Assembly: GCF_004341365.1 (NCBI RefSeq)
Contig: NZ_SLXH01000008.1
Span: 1 to 64,000 of the forward strand
Direction: 5' to 3'
Origin: Simplicispira metamorpha
Lineage (GTDB): Bacteria; Pseudomonadota; Gammaproteobacteria; Burkholderiales; Burkholderiaceae_C
Length of the DNA stretch: 64,000 bases
Shown here: piece by piece, positions 7,460 through 16,546 of the stretch
Position numbering within the stretch: the first letter of the stretch is position 1
How the letters are laid out: the number at the start of each line of letters is the position of its first letter
The notes under the pieces: model-generated
Seen by the model: only the letters and a program-made list of their open reading frames with translations
Databases searched by the model: none
What the model was told of the DNA's origin: nothing
Program-made: the position numbers and the translations under genes

Positions 7460-10400
7460 ATGCCCGAAACACTGCACCCCCGAAGCTTCCCGCTGTGGGG
7501 CTCGCGCCTGATTGAAGCCAGCGCCGGTACCGGCAAAACCTGGACGATTGCCGCGCTGTACGTGCGCCTGGTGCTGGGCCACGGCGCGCCCGAGACGCGC
7601 TTTGCCCGGCCCCTGATGCCGCCCGACATTCTGGTGATGACCTTCACCCGCGCCGCCACGCGGGAGTTGTCCGACCGCATCCGAGCGCGCTTGCTGGAGG
7701 CCACCCGGTGTTTTCGCGGCGAGGCCGTGCCGCACGAGGCCGACCACTACCTGCAACACCTGCTGGCCGATTACGCCGACCCTGCCGCGCGCCAGCAGGC
7801 CGCCTGGCGCCTGGCCATGGCCGCTGAGGGCATGGACGACGCCAGCATCCACACCATTGACGCCTGGTGCCAGCGCATGCTGCGCGAGCACGCTTTTGAC
7901 AGCGCCAGCCTGTTTGAAGAGGAGCTGGTGGCCGACGAAGAAGCCTTGCTCGCCCAGGCTGTGCAAGATTACTGGCGCCAGCAGTGCTACGGCCTGTCTG
8001 CCGACTCGCTGGCGCAGGTGCTGGGCGTCTGGCGCAGTGTGGATGCCTTGCTCAATGACGTGAAAGCGCTGCGGGGCAAAGTGCCGCAGGGCGAGGGCGC
8101 TGCGCTCAGTGTGGTGGAAGCGATGGCGCAGGCCCACAGCGAGCACCAACGGCAGTTGGATGTGCTGCGCAGTGACTGGAGTCGGCGGGTGGTGGCAATG
8201 CGCGGTTTTGTCAATGCGCAAACCCCACCGGCAGCCCACGGCTGGGCAGCCGGATTTCCTATGGCAAACCTCAATCGCTGGCTGGATACGCTACAGAACT
8301 GGACTGAAGGCAAGGACAAGGACGGCGAGAAGCCGACGCCTGTAGTGCTTGACCTGGGTAAGGGCTGGCAGCGCCTCACGCTGGCCGGGCTGGCAGCGAT
8401 GCGCCAAGCCGGGGCCGGGCCTATCCCGTTCACGCAAGACGAGCAGGAGGCCTTCAATGCCTTCGCCACCCTGCAAATCGCCCTGCAAAACCTGCCCCAG
8501 CCCAGCGCCACCGCCCGCCGCCACGCCGCCGCCAGCGTGGCGCAGCGCCTGCGCCAGCTCAAGCAGCAGCAGGGCACGTTCGGTTTTGCCGACATGCTTG
8601 AGCGCCTGGACGCCGCGCTGCACAGCGCCAGCGGCGAGCGCCTGCGCGATCGCATTGCTGCCCAATACCCGGTGGCGCTGATTGACGAGTTCCAGGACAC
8701 CGCGCCCCTCCAGTACCGCATCTTTGACCAGATTTACCGCACACCAGACAACGACCCCGAGCGCGCTTTGCTGCTGATTGGCGACCCCAAACAGTCCATT
8801 TACGGTTTTCGTGGTGCGGACATTTACAGCTACCTGCAAGCGCGCCGTGCCACCGCAGGGCGGCACTATGCGCTGTCGGTCAATTACCGCTCTACCCATG
8901 CGCTGGTGCAGGCCGTCAACCACAGCTTTTTGCAGGCCGAGGCGCGGCCACCGCAGCAGGGGCAGCCCGGCGGCGCCTTCCAGTTTGCCGCCAGCGATGG
9001 CAGCAACCCCTTGCCCTTTGTGGAAGTGGCAGCCCACGGGCGCCAGGAGCAATGGGTGGGTGCGGGCGCCGCCATGCCCGCCATCACGCTGGTGCATGAC
9101 CTGGAGATGCAAAGTGCGGGCCACACGCGCTACGCCTTTGCCCAGCGCTGCGCCGAGCAAATCGTTGTGTGGCTGAACGATCCGACCAACGGTTTTCAAG
9201 AGGAAGGCAAGCCGCTGGAGCGCCTGCGCCCGCAGGACATTGCCATCCTGGTGCGCACCGGCACCGAGGCCGCTGCCATGCGCCGCGCCCTGCAAAAGCG
9301 CAACGTGGCATCGGTGTATTTGTCGGACAAGGATTCGGTGTTCCAGAGCGACGAGGCCCGCGACCTGGTGCATTGGCTGCGCGCCGTGGCCGCCCCGCAA
9401 GACGCTACCTTGGTGCGCGCCGCGCTGGCGCTGGCCAGCGTGGGGCTGGCGCTGGACGTGCTGGCGCGGCTGGCCACGCAAGACGATTGGTTTGACGAGC
9501 AGGCCGACACCCTGCGCGCGCTGCGGCAGGTCTGGGCCAGCCAGGGCGTGCTGGCCATGCTGCGCCAGACCATCCACCGCTTCGGGCTGGCTGCGCGCTG
9601 GCTGCAACGCGATGGCGGCGAGCGCAGCCTGACCAATTACCTGCACCTGGCCGAACTGCTGCAACACGCCAGCGCCGATTTGGAGGGCGAGCAAGCCCTC
9701 ATCCGCTGGCTGATGAACCAGATTGCTGAAAACGCCGAGCAAAGCGACGAGCAGGTGGTGCGCCTGGAAAGCGATGCCGACCTGATCAAGATCGTCACCA
9801 TCCACAAAAGCAAGGGGTTGGAATACCCGGTGGTGTGCCTGCCGTTTGCCAGCAGTTTCCGGGGGTTTGACAAGCGCTATGTCACATCGGCCCTGCTGCC
9901 CACGGCGGGAGGCGAGCGCGAGCTGGTGCTGGACATGAACGACGAGGCCCAGACCCGCTACGAACAAGAGCGCTTGCGCGACGACCTGCGCCTGCTCTAT
10001 GTGGCCATGACCCGGCCCCGCCATGCGCTGTGGCTGGGCTTTGCGGCGGTCAAGGTGGGCAACGGCAAGGCGTGCCAGACCCACCACAGCGCCATCGGCT
10101 ACCTGCTGGGTGGGGCCGCCCCGCGTGAGGCAGCCGATTGGCTGGTGCCCTTGCAGGCGCTGGCCAGCGCGGGTACGGGCATCGTGCTGCACAGTGCCGC
10201 CGCCCATACCAGCGTGACCCGTCTGGCGCCGCGTGGCCACCCAGCCGCTTTGCAAGAGGTGCCCGATTACCGCGCCGACTTTGATCGCCACTGGGGCATT
10301 GCCAGCTACTCGCGCCTGACCCGTGACCTGAAGAGCCCACCGCAAACGCTGGCGCAAAGCAGCCTTGCCACGCCACCACCCGCATGGCCTGCCCATGCGC

Positions 10401-11248
10401 TCTCGCCCCTGCACGTGCTGCGCCCTGCGGACGATGAAGCGCTGCCCGATGGGGAGGCCGGGGAGGGCACCACGCCCGCGCTGCCCGCTGCCACCGCAGG
10501 CGCAGGCCATGCCGCCACGCCGATCTGGCACCACTTCCAGCGCGGGCCGCTCACGGGCAACTGGCTGCACCAGCAACTTGACTGGCTGGCTGACCAGGGC
10601 TTTGCCCTGCGCGGCAACGAGCGCCTGCAACAGCGCCTGCAAGCGCGCTGCGAGCAGGGCGGCTACCAGGAGTCGGCCCCCGCGCTGGTCGCCTGGCTGA
10701 CCGACGTGGCCCACGCACCGCTGCCCGGTCTGGGCGTGGCGCTGGCCGATCTGCCCACCGCGCGCTCTGAAATGGAGTTCTGGCTGCCCGCACGCCAGAT
10801 TGACACCGCCGCCATCGACACCCTGTGCCGTGATTACCTGCTGCAAGGGGCAGAGCGCCCGCGCCTGCAAACCAGCACGCTGCACGGCATGTTGATGGGC
10901 TTTATCGATTTGGTGTTCGAGCACGAAGGGCGCTATTGGGTGCTGGACTACAAATCCAACGCCCTGGGCGCCGACGACAGCGCTTACGACGGCCACGGCC
11001 TGCGCGCCGCCATGGCCACGCACCGCTACGACGTGCAGGCCGCCGTGTATGTGCTGGCGCTGCACCGGCTGCTGCAAGCCCGCCTGGGGAGCGCTTACGA
11101 CCCCGAGACGCAATTGGGCGGCGCGGTGTATTTCTTCCTGCGCGGCCTCCACGGCCCGGCGGGGGGCGTTTACACCCTGACCTTGCCAACGCAGGCCTTG
11201 GGCGCACTCGACGCCATGCTCGAACCCTCCCCTGAACCCATAGCCTGA
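7460..11248 (+). CDS. recB: Exodeoxyribonuclease V subunit beta (RecB)
   Basis: A 1262-residue protein. ATG 7460 gives MPETLHPRSFPLWGSRLIEA, which matches the usual RecB N terminus. ATG 7424, overlapping the recC stop, would add 12 residues and is an alternative. RecB is the 3'-5' SF1 helicase and the only nuclease of RecBCD. Visible motifs: Walker A ASAGTGKTW (residues 20-28), DEFQDT, GDPKQSIYGFRGAD, NYRST, TIHKSKGLEYPVV and LLYVAMTRPRHAL. The C-terminal nuclease retains GFIDLVF and VLDYKSN, so both its helicase and nuclease motifs appear intact. Length is close to E. coli RecB (1180). The complex repairs double-strand breaks and degrades linear foreign DNA, which complements the type I restriction system later in the window. 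Confidence 0.95.
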   Translation: MPETLHPRSFPLWGSRLIEASAGTGKTWTIAALYVRLVLGHGAPETRFARPLMPPDILVMTFTRAATRELSDRIRARLLEATRCFRGEAVPHEADHYLQHLLADYADPAARQQAAWRLAMAAEGMDDASIHTIDAWCQRMLREHAFDSASLFEEELVADEEALLAQAVQDYWRQQCYGLSADSLAQVLGVWRSVDALLNDVKALRGKVPQGEGAALSVVEAMAQAHSEHQRQLDVLRSDWSRRVVAMRGFVNAQTPPAAHGWAAGFPMANLNRWLDTLQNWTEGKDKDGEKPTPVVLDLGKGWQRLTLAGLAAMRQAGAGPIPFTQDEQEAFNAFATLQIALQNLPQPSATARRHAAASVAQRLRQLKQQQGTFGFADMLERLDAALHSASGERLRDRIAAQYPVALIDEFQDTAPLQYRIFDQIYRTPDNDPERALLLIGDPKQSIYGFRGADIYSYLQARRATAGRHYALSVNYRSTHALVQAVNHSFLQAEARPPQQGQPGGAFQFAASDGSNPLPFVEVAAHGRQEQWVGAGAAMPAITLVHDLEMQSAGHTRYAFAQRCAEQIVVWLNDPTNGFQEEGKPLERLRPQDIAILVRTGTEAAAMRRALQKRNVASVYLSDKDSVFQSDEARDLVHWLRAVAAPQDATLVRAALALASVGLALDVLARLATQDDWFDEQADTLRALRQVWASQGVLAMLRQTIHRFGLAARWLQRDGGERSLTNYLHLAELLQHASADLEGEQALIRWLMNQIAENAEQSDEQVVRLESDADLIKIVTIHKSKGLEYPVVCLPFASSFRGFDKRYVTSALLPTAGGERELVLDMNDEAQTRYEQERLRDDLRLLYVAMTRPRHALWLGFAAVKVGNGKACQTHHSAIGYLLGGAAPREAADWLVPLQALASAGTGIVLHSAAAHTSVTRLAPRGHPAALQEVPDYRADFDRHWGIASYSRLTRDLKSPPQTLAQSSLATPPPAWPAHALSPLHVLRPADDEALPDGEAGEGTTPALPAATAGAGHAATPIWHHFQRGPLTGNWLHQQLDWLADQGFALRGNERLQQRLQARCEQGGYQESAPALVAWLTDVAHAPLPGLGVALADLPTARSEMEFWLPARQIDTAAIDTLCRDYLLQGAERPRLQTSTLHGMLMGFIDLVFEHEGRYWVLDYKSNALGADDSAYDGHGLRAAMATHRYDVQAAVYVLALHRLLQARLGSAYDPETQLGGAVYFFLRGLHGPAGGVYTLTLPTQALGALDAMLEPSPEPIA

Positions 11249-11272
11249 ACCCTGTCGCTGGAGCCCTTGCCG

Positions 11273-13546
11273 ATGAATCCCACCCTCCACACCCTGCGCG
11301 ACTGGTCAGAGCAGGGCTGGCTGCGCCGCCTGGACAGTGCCATGGCCGATTTTGTGGCGCAGCACGATCCACAGGCCGAGCCCGCCTTGCTGGTGGCCAC
11401 CGCCTTGCTGGCCCACATGGAAGGCCGGGGCCATGTCTGCCTGCCGCTGGCCGATCTGGTGCGCCAACCGCACAGCGCACTGGCCTGGACCGCCCAGGCC
11501 AGCGAGGCCCTGGGCACCTTCTGGCCCAGTCTGCCTCCAGAGCCTGCGGCATGGGTGCAAGCCTTGCAGCGCAGCCCCGTCGTGCGCTGTGTGGCCGATG
11601 GCAATGCCCCGCCCGACACCGGCCAGCCGCTGGTGTTGGGTGGTACGCCAGAGGCGCCGCTGCTCTACCTGCGCCGCTATTGGGTGTATGAGCAGCAGGT
11701 GGCGCAGGCGGTGGGCCAGCGCGCCGCCGTAGCGCAAGCGGTGGACGAGCGCGCCGCCCGCGACTGGCTGAACCTGCTGTTTCCGAAGCCGTCCGCCAAC
11801 AATGCTGCTTCGCCGCCGCCCGTGCCCGATTGGCAAAAAATTGCCTGCGCCCTGGCCCTGCGCAGCCGCCTCACCGTCATCACGGGCGGGCCGGGCACTG
11901 GCAAAACCTATACCGCCGCGCGCCTGCTGGCACTGCTGCTGGCCACCAGCCCCGACCCTGCCCAGCTGCGCGTGGCGCTGGCCGCCCCCACCGGCAAGGC
12001 AGCGGCGCGCCTGCGCCAGTCGATTGACCAATCGCTGGCCAGCCTGCAAGCGAGCCTGCAAGGCGCCATTGACCTGCACGCCCTGGCCGAGCGCATCGGC
12101 AAGGCCCGCACCCTGCATTCGCTGCTGGGCATGCACCAGGGCAGCCGCCAGTTCCAGCACAACGCCCAGCACCCGCTGGATGTGGACGTGCTCATCGTCG
12201 ATGAAACCTCCATGGTGCATTTGGAGATGATGGCCGCACTGCTGCAAGCCATGCCGCCCCAGGCCACGCTGATTTTGCTGGGCGACAAAGACCAGCTGGC
12301 CTCGGTGGAAGCGGGCTCGGTGCTGGGCGATTTGTGCGCCCACGCCCAGGACACGCGCTACCACCCCGCCACCTGCGACTACCTGCGCGCTGTGGCGGGC
12401 GAGGCATTGAGCGCATCGGCCACGCCCGGCAGTGCGCTGGACCAGCAAACCGTGATGCTGCGCCACAGCCGCCGCTTTGGCACCGACATTGGCGCCCTGG
12501 CCAAGGCCGTTAACGCTGGCGCTGCTTTTGCCATCCAGACCACGCCAGATGTGCCCTGGGGCGCCTACGACTTGCTCCAGCGCGGCACCCGGCAAGCGCT
12601 GGCGGCTGGCACTTGGGCGCCACCCGCACAGGTCGCCCAAGTTCCAGTGGCCACCGACCTGGCAGCCCAAAAAACAGCGCCCCAGGCGAAGGCTAAAGCG
12701 TCTGCCCGTGCGCGCCCAGCTGCCGCAGTGCAGGCACCCGATGCGCCCGCGCCAGCCCCCGAGGCCCCCGGCAGCGCAGCCCCTGCGGCGGGCAAGGTGT
12801 ATTTGCTGCCCACCCCCGTACTGCCCGAGGCCGTGGTGCAACTGGCCCTGCATGGCCGCGCGCTGGCCCCGGCCTGTTATGGCGACTACCTGCGCGCCAT
12901 GCAACATGGCATGAAGGCGCGGCCCGTACCCGCAGCCCCGGCGACCAACGCCGCCCCGCCCGACGCGGCCAGCGCGGCCCAGACCAGTGCCGTGGATGCC
13001 CACACCGCCTGGGTCAAAACCGTGCTGCAAGCGTTTGACCGTTTCCGCATCCTGTGCGCCGTTCACGACGGCCCCTGGGGCGACCGCGCCATGAACCAGC
13101 AGGTGCAAAACGCACTGGCCCGCACTGGCCTGCTGCAGCCCCAAGGCGAATGGTTTGCGGGCCGCCCCATCATGGTCACGCGCAACGACAAGGCGCTGGG
13201 CGTGTTCAACGGCGACGTGGGCGTGGTGCTGCCCGCGCCCGAGGGCAAAAAAAACCTGCGTGCGTATTTTCTCGATGGCGAGCAGTTGCGCAGCGTCTCG
13301 GTCAGCCGCCTGGCGCATGTCGAAACCGCCTTTGCCATGACCATCCACAAAAGCCAGGGCTCGGAGTTTTTCCATACCGTGGTGGTGCTGCCCGACGCCG
13401 GGGGCGATCTGCTCACGCGCGAGCTGGTCTATACCGGCATCACCCGCGCCAAGGAGTTCTTGACGCTGGTCGAACCCCGCCCGGGCTTGCTGGGAACGGC
13501 CATGGCGCAGCAGGTCAAGCGGGCCAGTGGTTTATCAATCAAATAG
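11273..13546 (+). CDS. recD: Exodeoxyribonuclease V subunit alpha (RecD)
   Basis: A 757-residue protein. ATG 11273 is chosen over TTG 11267 because GGAG (11260-11263) is nine bases upstream. RecD is the 5'-3' SF1B helicase of RecBCD. Motifs: Walker A TGGPGTGKTYTAARL, APTGKAAARL, Walker B VLIVDETSMV, LLGDKDQLASVEAGSVLGD, and AMTIHKSQGSEF with YTGITRAKEFL near the C terminus. It is longer than E. coli RecD (608). Part of the excess is a low-complexity Ala/Pro/Lys segment around residues 460-515 (PQAKAKASARARPAAAVQAP), which probably forms a disordered loop. It closes the recCBD operon, and its end abuts a dispersed repeat copy. Confidence 0.95.
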   Translation: MNPTLHTLRDWSEQGWLRRLDSAMADFVAQHDPQAEPALLVATALLAHMEGRGHVCLPLADLVRQPHSALAWTAQASEALGTFWPSLPPEPAAWVQALQRSPVVRCVADGNAPPDTGQPLVLGGTPEAPLLYLRRYWVYEQQVAQAVGQRAAVAQAVDERAARDWLNLLFPKPSANNAASPPPVPDWQKIACALALRSRLTVITGGPGTGKTYTAARLLALLLATSPDPAQLRVALAAPTGKAAARLRQSIDQSLASLQASLQGAIDLHALAERIGKARTLHSLLGMHQGSRQFQHNAQHPLDVDVLIVDETSMVHLEMMAALLQAMPPQATLILLGDKDQLASVEAGSVLGDLCAHAQDTRYHPATCDYLRAVAGEALSASATPGSALDQQTVMLRHSRRFGTDIGALAKAVNAGAAFAIQTTPDVPWGAYDLLQRGTRQALAAGTWAPPAQVAQVPVATDLAAQKTAPQAKAKASARARPAAAVQAPDAPAPAPEAPGSAAPAAGKVYLLPTPVLPEAVVQLALHGRALAPACYGDYLRAMQHGMKARPVPAAPATNAAPPDAASAAQTSAVDAHTAWVKTVLQAFDRFRILCAVHDGPWGDRAMNQQVQNALARTGLLQPQGEWFAGRPIMVTRNDKALGVFNGDVGVVLPAPEGKKNLRAYFLDGEQLRSVSVSRLAHVETAFAMTIHKSQGSEFFHTVVVLPDAGGDLLTRELVYTGITRAKEFLTLVEPRPGLLGTAMAQQVKRASGLSIK

Positions 13547-13547
13547 G

Positions 13548-13597
13548 CTTGTAACGCTTTCTGGGTGGGCGCAAGCAGCTATTGATTTAATAGCTTC
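13548..13597 (+). repeat. Dispersed repeat copy after recD
   Basis: It contains gggcgcaagcagctattgat followed by ttaatagct. Its right end, 13577-13595, is a perfect palindrome (agctatt, five-base spacer, aatagct), like several other copies. It occupies most of the recD to activator gap. Confidence 0.6.
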
Positions 13598-13632
13598 AAC
13601 ATACGGGAGAGGGCCTGCGCTACCATCGCCGC

Positions 13633-15162
13633 ATGGCTCTTCCTGACCCCGCTACCACCCCCGCCGCAGCCACCCACGCCGCCTTGCCCCTGGACGCGCA
13701 AGGCATTCTGGAGCTGGCGGCGCGCTCCATGTTCCAGCTGTTTTCCAGCGTCAGCCAGGGCATGTTTCTGGTGGACCACAGTGGCCGCATCGTCTGGGTC
13801 AACGAGGGCTACCGGCGCTTTTTGCCCGACCTGGGCGTGGGCTCGGTCGAGCAGTTTCTGGGCCGCATGGTCGAAGAGGTGATTCCCAACACCCAGATGC
13901 GCAGCGTGCTCGACACCGGCAAACCCGTGTTGATTGACCTGCTCACCAACCAGGCGGGCACCTTTGTGGTCAGCCGCATTCCGCTGCGCGACGAGGCCCA
14001 GCAGGTCATTGGCGCCATCGGCATCGTGCTGTTTGACCACCCCGAAACCACGCTGCAACCCCTGATCAGCAAGTTTGCGCTGCTCCAGCGCGACCTGGAC
14101 GACGCCCGGCGCGAGCTGGCCGTGCAGCGCGGCCGCCAGATCAGCGGCGCCGGCAGCGGCGTGCGCCGGGCCAAATACACCTTTGCCAGCTTTGTCGGCT
14201 CCAGCCCCGCCGCCGCCGAGGTCAAGCGCCAGGCGCGCCGGGCGGCCCAGTCGTCCAGCCCGGTGCTGCTGCTGGGCGAGACGGGCACGGGCAAAGAGCT
14301 GCTGGCGCACGCCATCCACGCCACCTCGGCGCGCTCGGGCGGGCCGTTTGTCAGCGTCAACATTGCCGCCGTACCCGACACCTTGCTGGAGGCCGAGTTT
14401 TTTGGCGTGGCCCCCGGCGCCTACACCGGTGCCGACCGCAAAGGGCGCGATGGCAAATTCAAGCTGGCCGACGGCGGCACGCTGTTCCTCGACGAGATTG
14501 GCGATATGCCACCCAGCCTGCAAGCCAAGCTGCTGCGCGCGCTGCAAGAGGGCGAGATCGAGCCGCTGGGCTCCAACCAGCTGGTGCCGTTTGACGTGCG
14601 CGTGGTGGCGGCCACCTCGCGCGACCTGACCGCGCTGGTGCGCGAGGGCAAGTTCCGCGAGGACTTGTTCTACCGCCTGCATGTGCTGCCCCTGCGCGTG
14701 CCGCCCCTGCGCGAGCGGCGCAGCGACATCCCGGCGCTGGTCGAGGTGCTGGGCGAAGACCTGGCCCTGCGCAACGGCAGCGCCCCGCCCGAGCTGCTGC
14801 CCGACGCCCTGGCACTGCTGATGGCCCAGCCCTGGCGCGGCAACATCCGCGAGCTGCGCAACGTGCTGGAGCAGGCCGCCATGCGCAGCGACTCCGACAC
14901 CATCGACGCCGCCCAGCTCACCCGCATCCTGCGCGAAACGGGCGTAGAGCCCGCCGCCCCCGAGCCCGATGCGCCCGCGCTACAGCCCGGCGCGCAGGCC
15001 CAGGGCGATTTGCTGCGCCCCCTGGCCCAGCAGGTGGCCGAGCTGGAGCGCCGCGCCATCGCCGCCGCCCTGGCCGCCCACGGCGGCAACAAGCAGGCCA
15101 CTGCACGCCAGCTGGGCATATCACGCGCCACGCTGTACGCACGTATGGAAAACCCTGCGTAA
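13633..15162 (+). CDS. Sigma54-dependent transcriptional activator (PAS, AAA+, Fis-type HTH)
   Basis: A 509-residue bacterial enhancer-binding protein. Residues about 30-130 look like a PAS sensor (MFLVDHSGRIVWVNEGYRRF). Residues about 175-405 are the AAA+ domain, with Walker A GETGTGKE, the sigma54-contact loop GAYTGA (the usual F replaced by Y, a known natural variant), Walker B GGTLFLDEIGD and arginine-rich FREDLFYRLHVLPLRVPPLRER. The C terminus ends in a Fis-type helix-turn-helix (ATARQLGISRATLYARM). It binds upstream enhancers and uses ATP to open sigma54 promoters. The region just downstream has a textbook sigma54 promoter before the ABC transporter genes, so that operon is its likely target. 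The PAS ligand is unknown. Confidence 0.92.
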   Translation: MALPDPATTPAAATHAALPLDAQGILELAARSMFQLFSSVSQGMFLVDHSGRIVWVNEGYRRFLPDLGVGSVEQFLGRMVEEVIPNTQMRSVLDTGKPVLIDLLTNQAGTFVVSRIPLRDEAQQVIGAIGIVLFDHPETTLQPLISKFALLQRDLDDARRELAVQRGRQISGAGSGVRRAKYTFASFVGSSPAAAEVKRQARRAAQSSSPVLLLGETGTGKELLAHAIHATSARSGGPFVSVNIAAVPDTLLEAEFFGVAPGAYTGADRKGRDGKFKLADGGTLFLDEIGDMPPSLQAKLLRALQEGEIEPLGSNQLVPFDVRVVAATSRDLTALVREGKFREDLFYRLHVLPLRVPPLRERRSDIPALVEVLGEDLALRNGSAPPELLPDALALLMAQPWRGNIRELRNVLEQAAMRSDSDTIDAAQLTRILRETGVEPAAPEPDAPALQPGAQAQGDLLRPLAQQVAELERRAIAAALAAHGGNKQATARQLGISRATLYARMENPA

Positions 15163-15174
15163 AACTTGAACGGG

Positions 15175-15215
15175 TGTCTGCATGGCAGACAGTGGCGATG
15201 TCTGTTTTCTGGACA
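15175..15215 (+). promoter_or_regulatory. Two tandem 17-base palindromes, probable enhancer sites
   Basis: TGTCTG-N5-CAGACA (15175-15191) is a perfect palindrome. TGTCTG-N5-TGGACA (15199-15215) is a degenerate copy. Both share TGTC-N9-GACA and their centres are 24 bases apart. They lie roughly 120-145 bases upstream of the start expected from the sigma54 promoter at 15300-15315, the usual place for enhancer sites of sigma54 activators. Confidence 0.6.
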
Positions 15216-15242
15216 CATGGTGCGTTGATCGATCCAGAGGTT

Positions 15243-15259
15243 CATTGGTTTTTCCAATG
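15243..15259 (+). promoter_or_regulatory. Perfect 17-base palindrome CATTGG-N5-CCAATG
   Basis: CATTGG (15243-15248), ttttt, CCAATG (15254-15259). It has the same 6-5-6 geometry as the upstream palindromes but a different sequence. It may be a second regulator's operator or a structural element in the looped region between the enhancers and the promoter. Confidence 0.4.
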
Positions 15260-15260
15260 T

Positions 15261-15273
15261 AATCAATGGCTTG
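15261..15273 (+). promoter_or_regulatory. IHF consensus match between enhancers and sigma54 promoter
   Basis: aatcaatggcttg fits WATCARNNNNTTR at every defined position. IHF bends DNA to bring the activator to sigma54 polymerase, and this site lies between the palindromes and the -24/-12 promoter, as in well-studied sigma54 promoters. Confidence 0.55.
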
Positions 15274-15299
15274 TGCGATGTTCGGCAGGATTTTTGGGC

Positions 15300-15315
15300 T
15301 GGCACGGACTGTGCA
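15300..15315 (+). promoter_or_regulatory. Sigma54 (-24/-12) promoter of the ABC transporter operon
   Basis: TGGCACG-gact-GTGCA matches TGGCACG-N4-TTGCW with one mismatch (G for the first T). The invariant GG (15301-15302) and GC (15313-15314) are separated by exactly 10 bases. The expected start is near 15326, 21 bases before the ATG and upstream of the AGGAG ribosome site (15334-15338). Confidence 0.8.
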
Positions 15316-15346
15316 ATGTTCAGTCACCACCACAGGAGACACATCC

Positions 15347-16531
15347 ATGCAACGTCGCACATTGGTCGCACTGGCCGCTTTGGCCGCCACCGTTTCGGCA
15401 CCGGCCTTCGCCCAGTCGGGTGAAATCCGCATTGCCCACATCTACAGCAAGACTGGCCCGCTGGAGGCCTACGGCAAGCAGACGCAAACCGGCCTGATGA
15501 TGGGCCTGCAATACGCCACCGGCGGCACCATGCAGGTCAACGGCAAAAAAATCGTGGTCATCGAGAAAGACGACCAAGGCAAGCCCGACCTGGGCAAGAG
15601 CCTGCTGGCCACCGCCTACTCCGATGACAAGGCCGATCTGGCCGTGGGGCCGACGTCCTCGGGCGTGGCGCTGGCGCTGTTGCCGGTGGCCGAGGAGTAC
15701 AAGAAGATTTTGCTGGTCGAGCCCGCCGTGGCCGACTCGATTACCGGCGACAAGTGGAACAAATACATCTTCCGCACGGGCCGCAACAGCAGCCAGGACG
15801 CCATCAGCAACGCCGTGGCGCTGGACAAACCCGGCGTTCACATCGCCACGCTGGGCCAGGACTACGCTTTTGGCCGCGACGGCGTCAAGGCGTTCAAAGA
15901 GGCCATCAAGAAGGCCAAAATTGTCCACGAAGAGTATTTGCCCACCACCACCACCGACTTCACCGCCGGGGCGCAGCGCCTGATCGACAAGCTCAAGGAC
16001 TTGCCCGGGCGCAAGGTGATCTGGATTGTCTGGGCCGGGGCGGGCAACCCGTTCAAGATTGCCGACCTGGACTTGAAGCGCTACGGCATCGAGATTGCCA
16101 CCGGCGGCAACATCCTGCCGGCCATGGCCAGCTACAAAAACTTCCCCGGCATGGAAGGCGCCACCTACTACTACTTCGGCATTCCGAAGAACCCGGTCAA
16201 CGATGCGCTGGTGGCCGCGCACTACCAGCAGTTCAAGACGCCGCCCGACTTCTTCACGGCGGGCGGCTTTACCTCGGCCATGGCGCTGGTCACAGCCCTG
16301 AAAAAAACCGGCGGCGACACCAAAACCAACACGCTCATCAAGACCATGGAAGGCATGAGCTTTGACACGCCCAAGGGCACCATGACCTTCCGGCGCGAAG
16401 ACCACCAGGCCATGCAGAGCATGTACCACTTCAAGATCAAGGTGGACCCGGCCTTCAGCTGGGGTGTGCCCGAGCTGGTGCGCGAGATCAAGCCCGAAGA
16501 GATGAACATCCCGATCCGCAACGCGCGCTGA
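15347..16531 (+). CDS. ABC transporter substrate-binding protein, LivK-like
   Basis: A 394-residue periplasmic binding protein. ATG 15347 follows AGGAG by eight bases and exposes a clear signal peptide, MQRRTLVALAALAATVSAPA then FA-Q, with probable cleavage after residue 22. The mature protein has the type 1 periplasmic-binding fold of the Leu/Ile/Val family (IRIAHIYSKTGPLEAYGKQT, VGPTSSGVALALLPVAEEY, ATLGQDYAFGRDGVKAFKEA). It captures the ligand for the permeases encoded downstream. The family binds branched-chain amino acids but also amides, urea, aromatic acids and other organic acids. The linked alpha/beta hydrolase and sigma54 control argue against a housekeeping amino-acid role, so the ligand is left open. 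Confidence 0.92.
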   Translation: MQRRTLVALAALAATVSAPAFAQSGEIRIAHIYSKTGPLEAYGKQTQTGLMMGLQYATGGTMQVNGKKIVVIEKDDQGKPDLGKSLLATAYSDDKADLAVGPTSSGVALALLPVAEEYKKILLVEPAVADSITGDKWNKYIFRTGRNSSQDAISNAVALDKPGVHIATLGQDYAFGRDGVKAFKEAIKKAKIVHEEYLPTTTTDFTAGAQRLIDKLKDLPGRKVIWIVWAGAGNPFKIADLDLKRYGIEIATGGNILPAMASYKNFPGMEGATYYYFGIPKNPVNDALVAAHYQQFKTPPDFFTAGGFTSAMALVTALKKTGGDTKTNTLIKTMEGMSFDTPKGTMTFRREDHQAMQSMYHFKIKVDPAFSWGVPELVREIKPEEMNIPIRNAR

Positions 16532-16546
16532 GGCGGCGGCTACCCC

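Noticed and set aside
8291-11290. Nearly 1000-codon minus-strand frame opposite recB
   Set aside because: Low-complexity, Gln/His/Gly-rich translation with no domain; the opposite strand encodes all RecB helicase and nuclease motifs.
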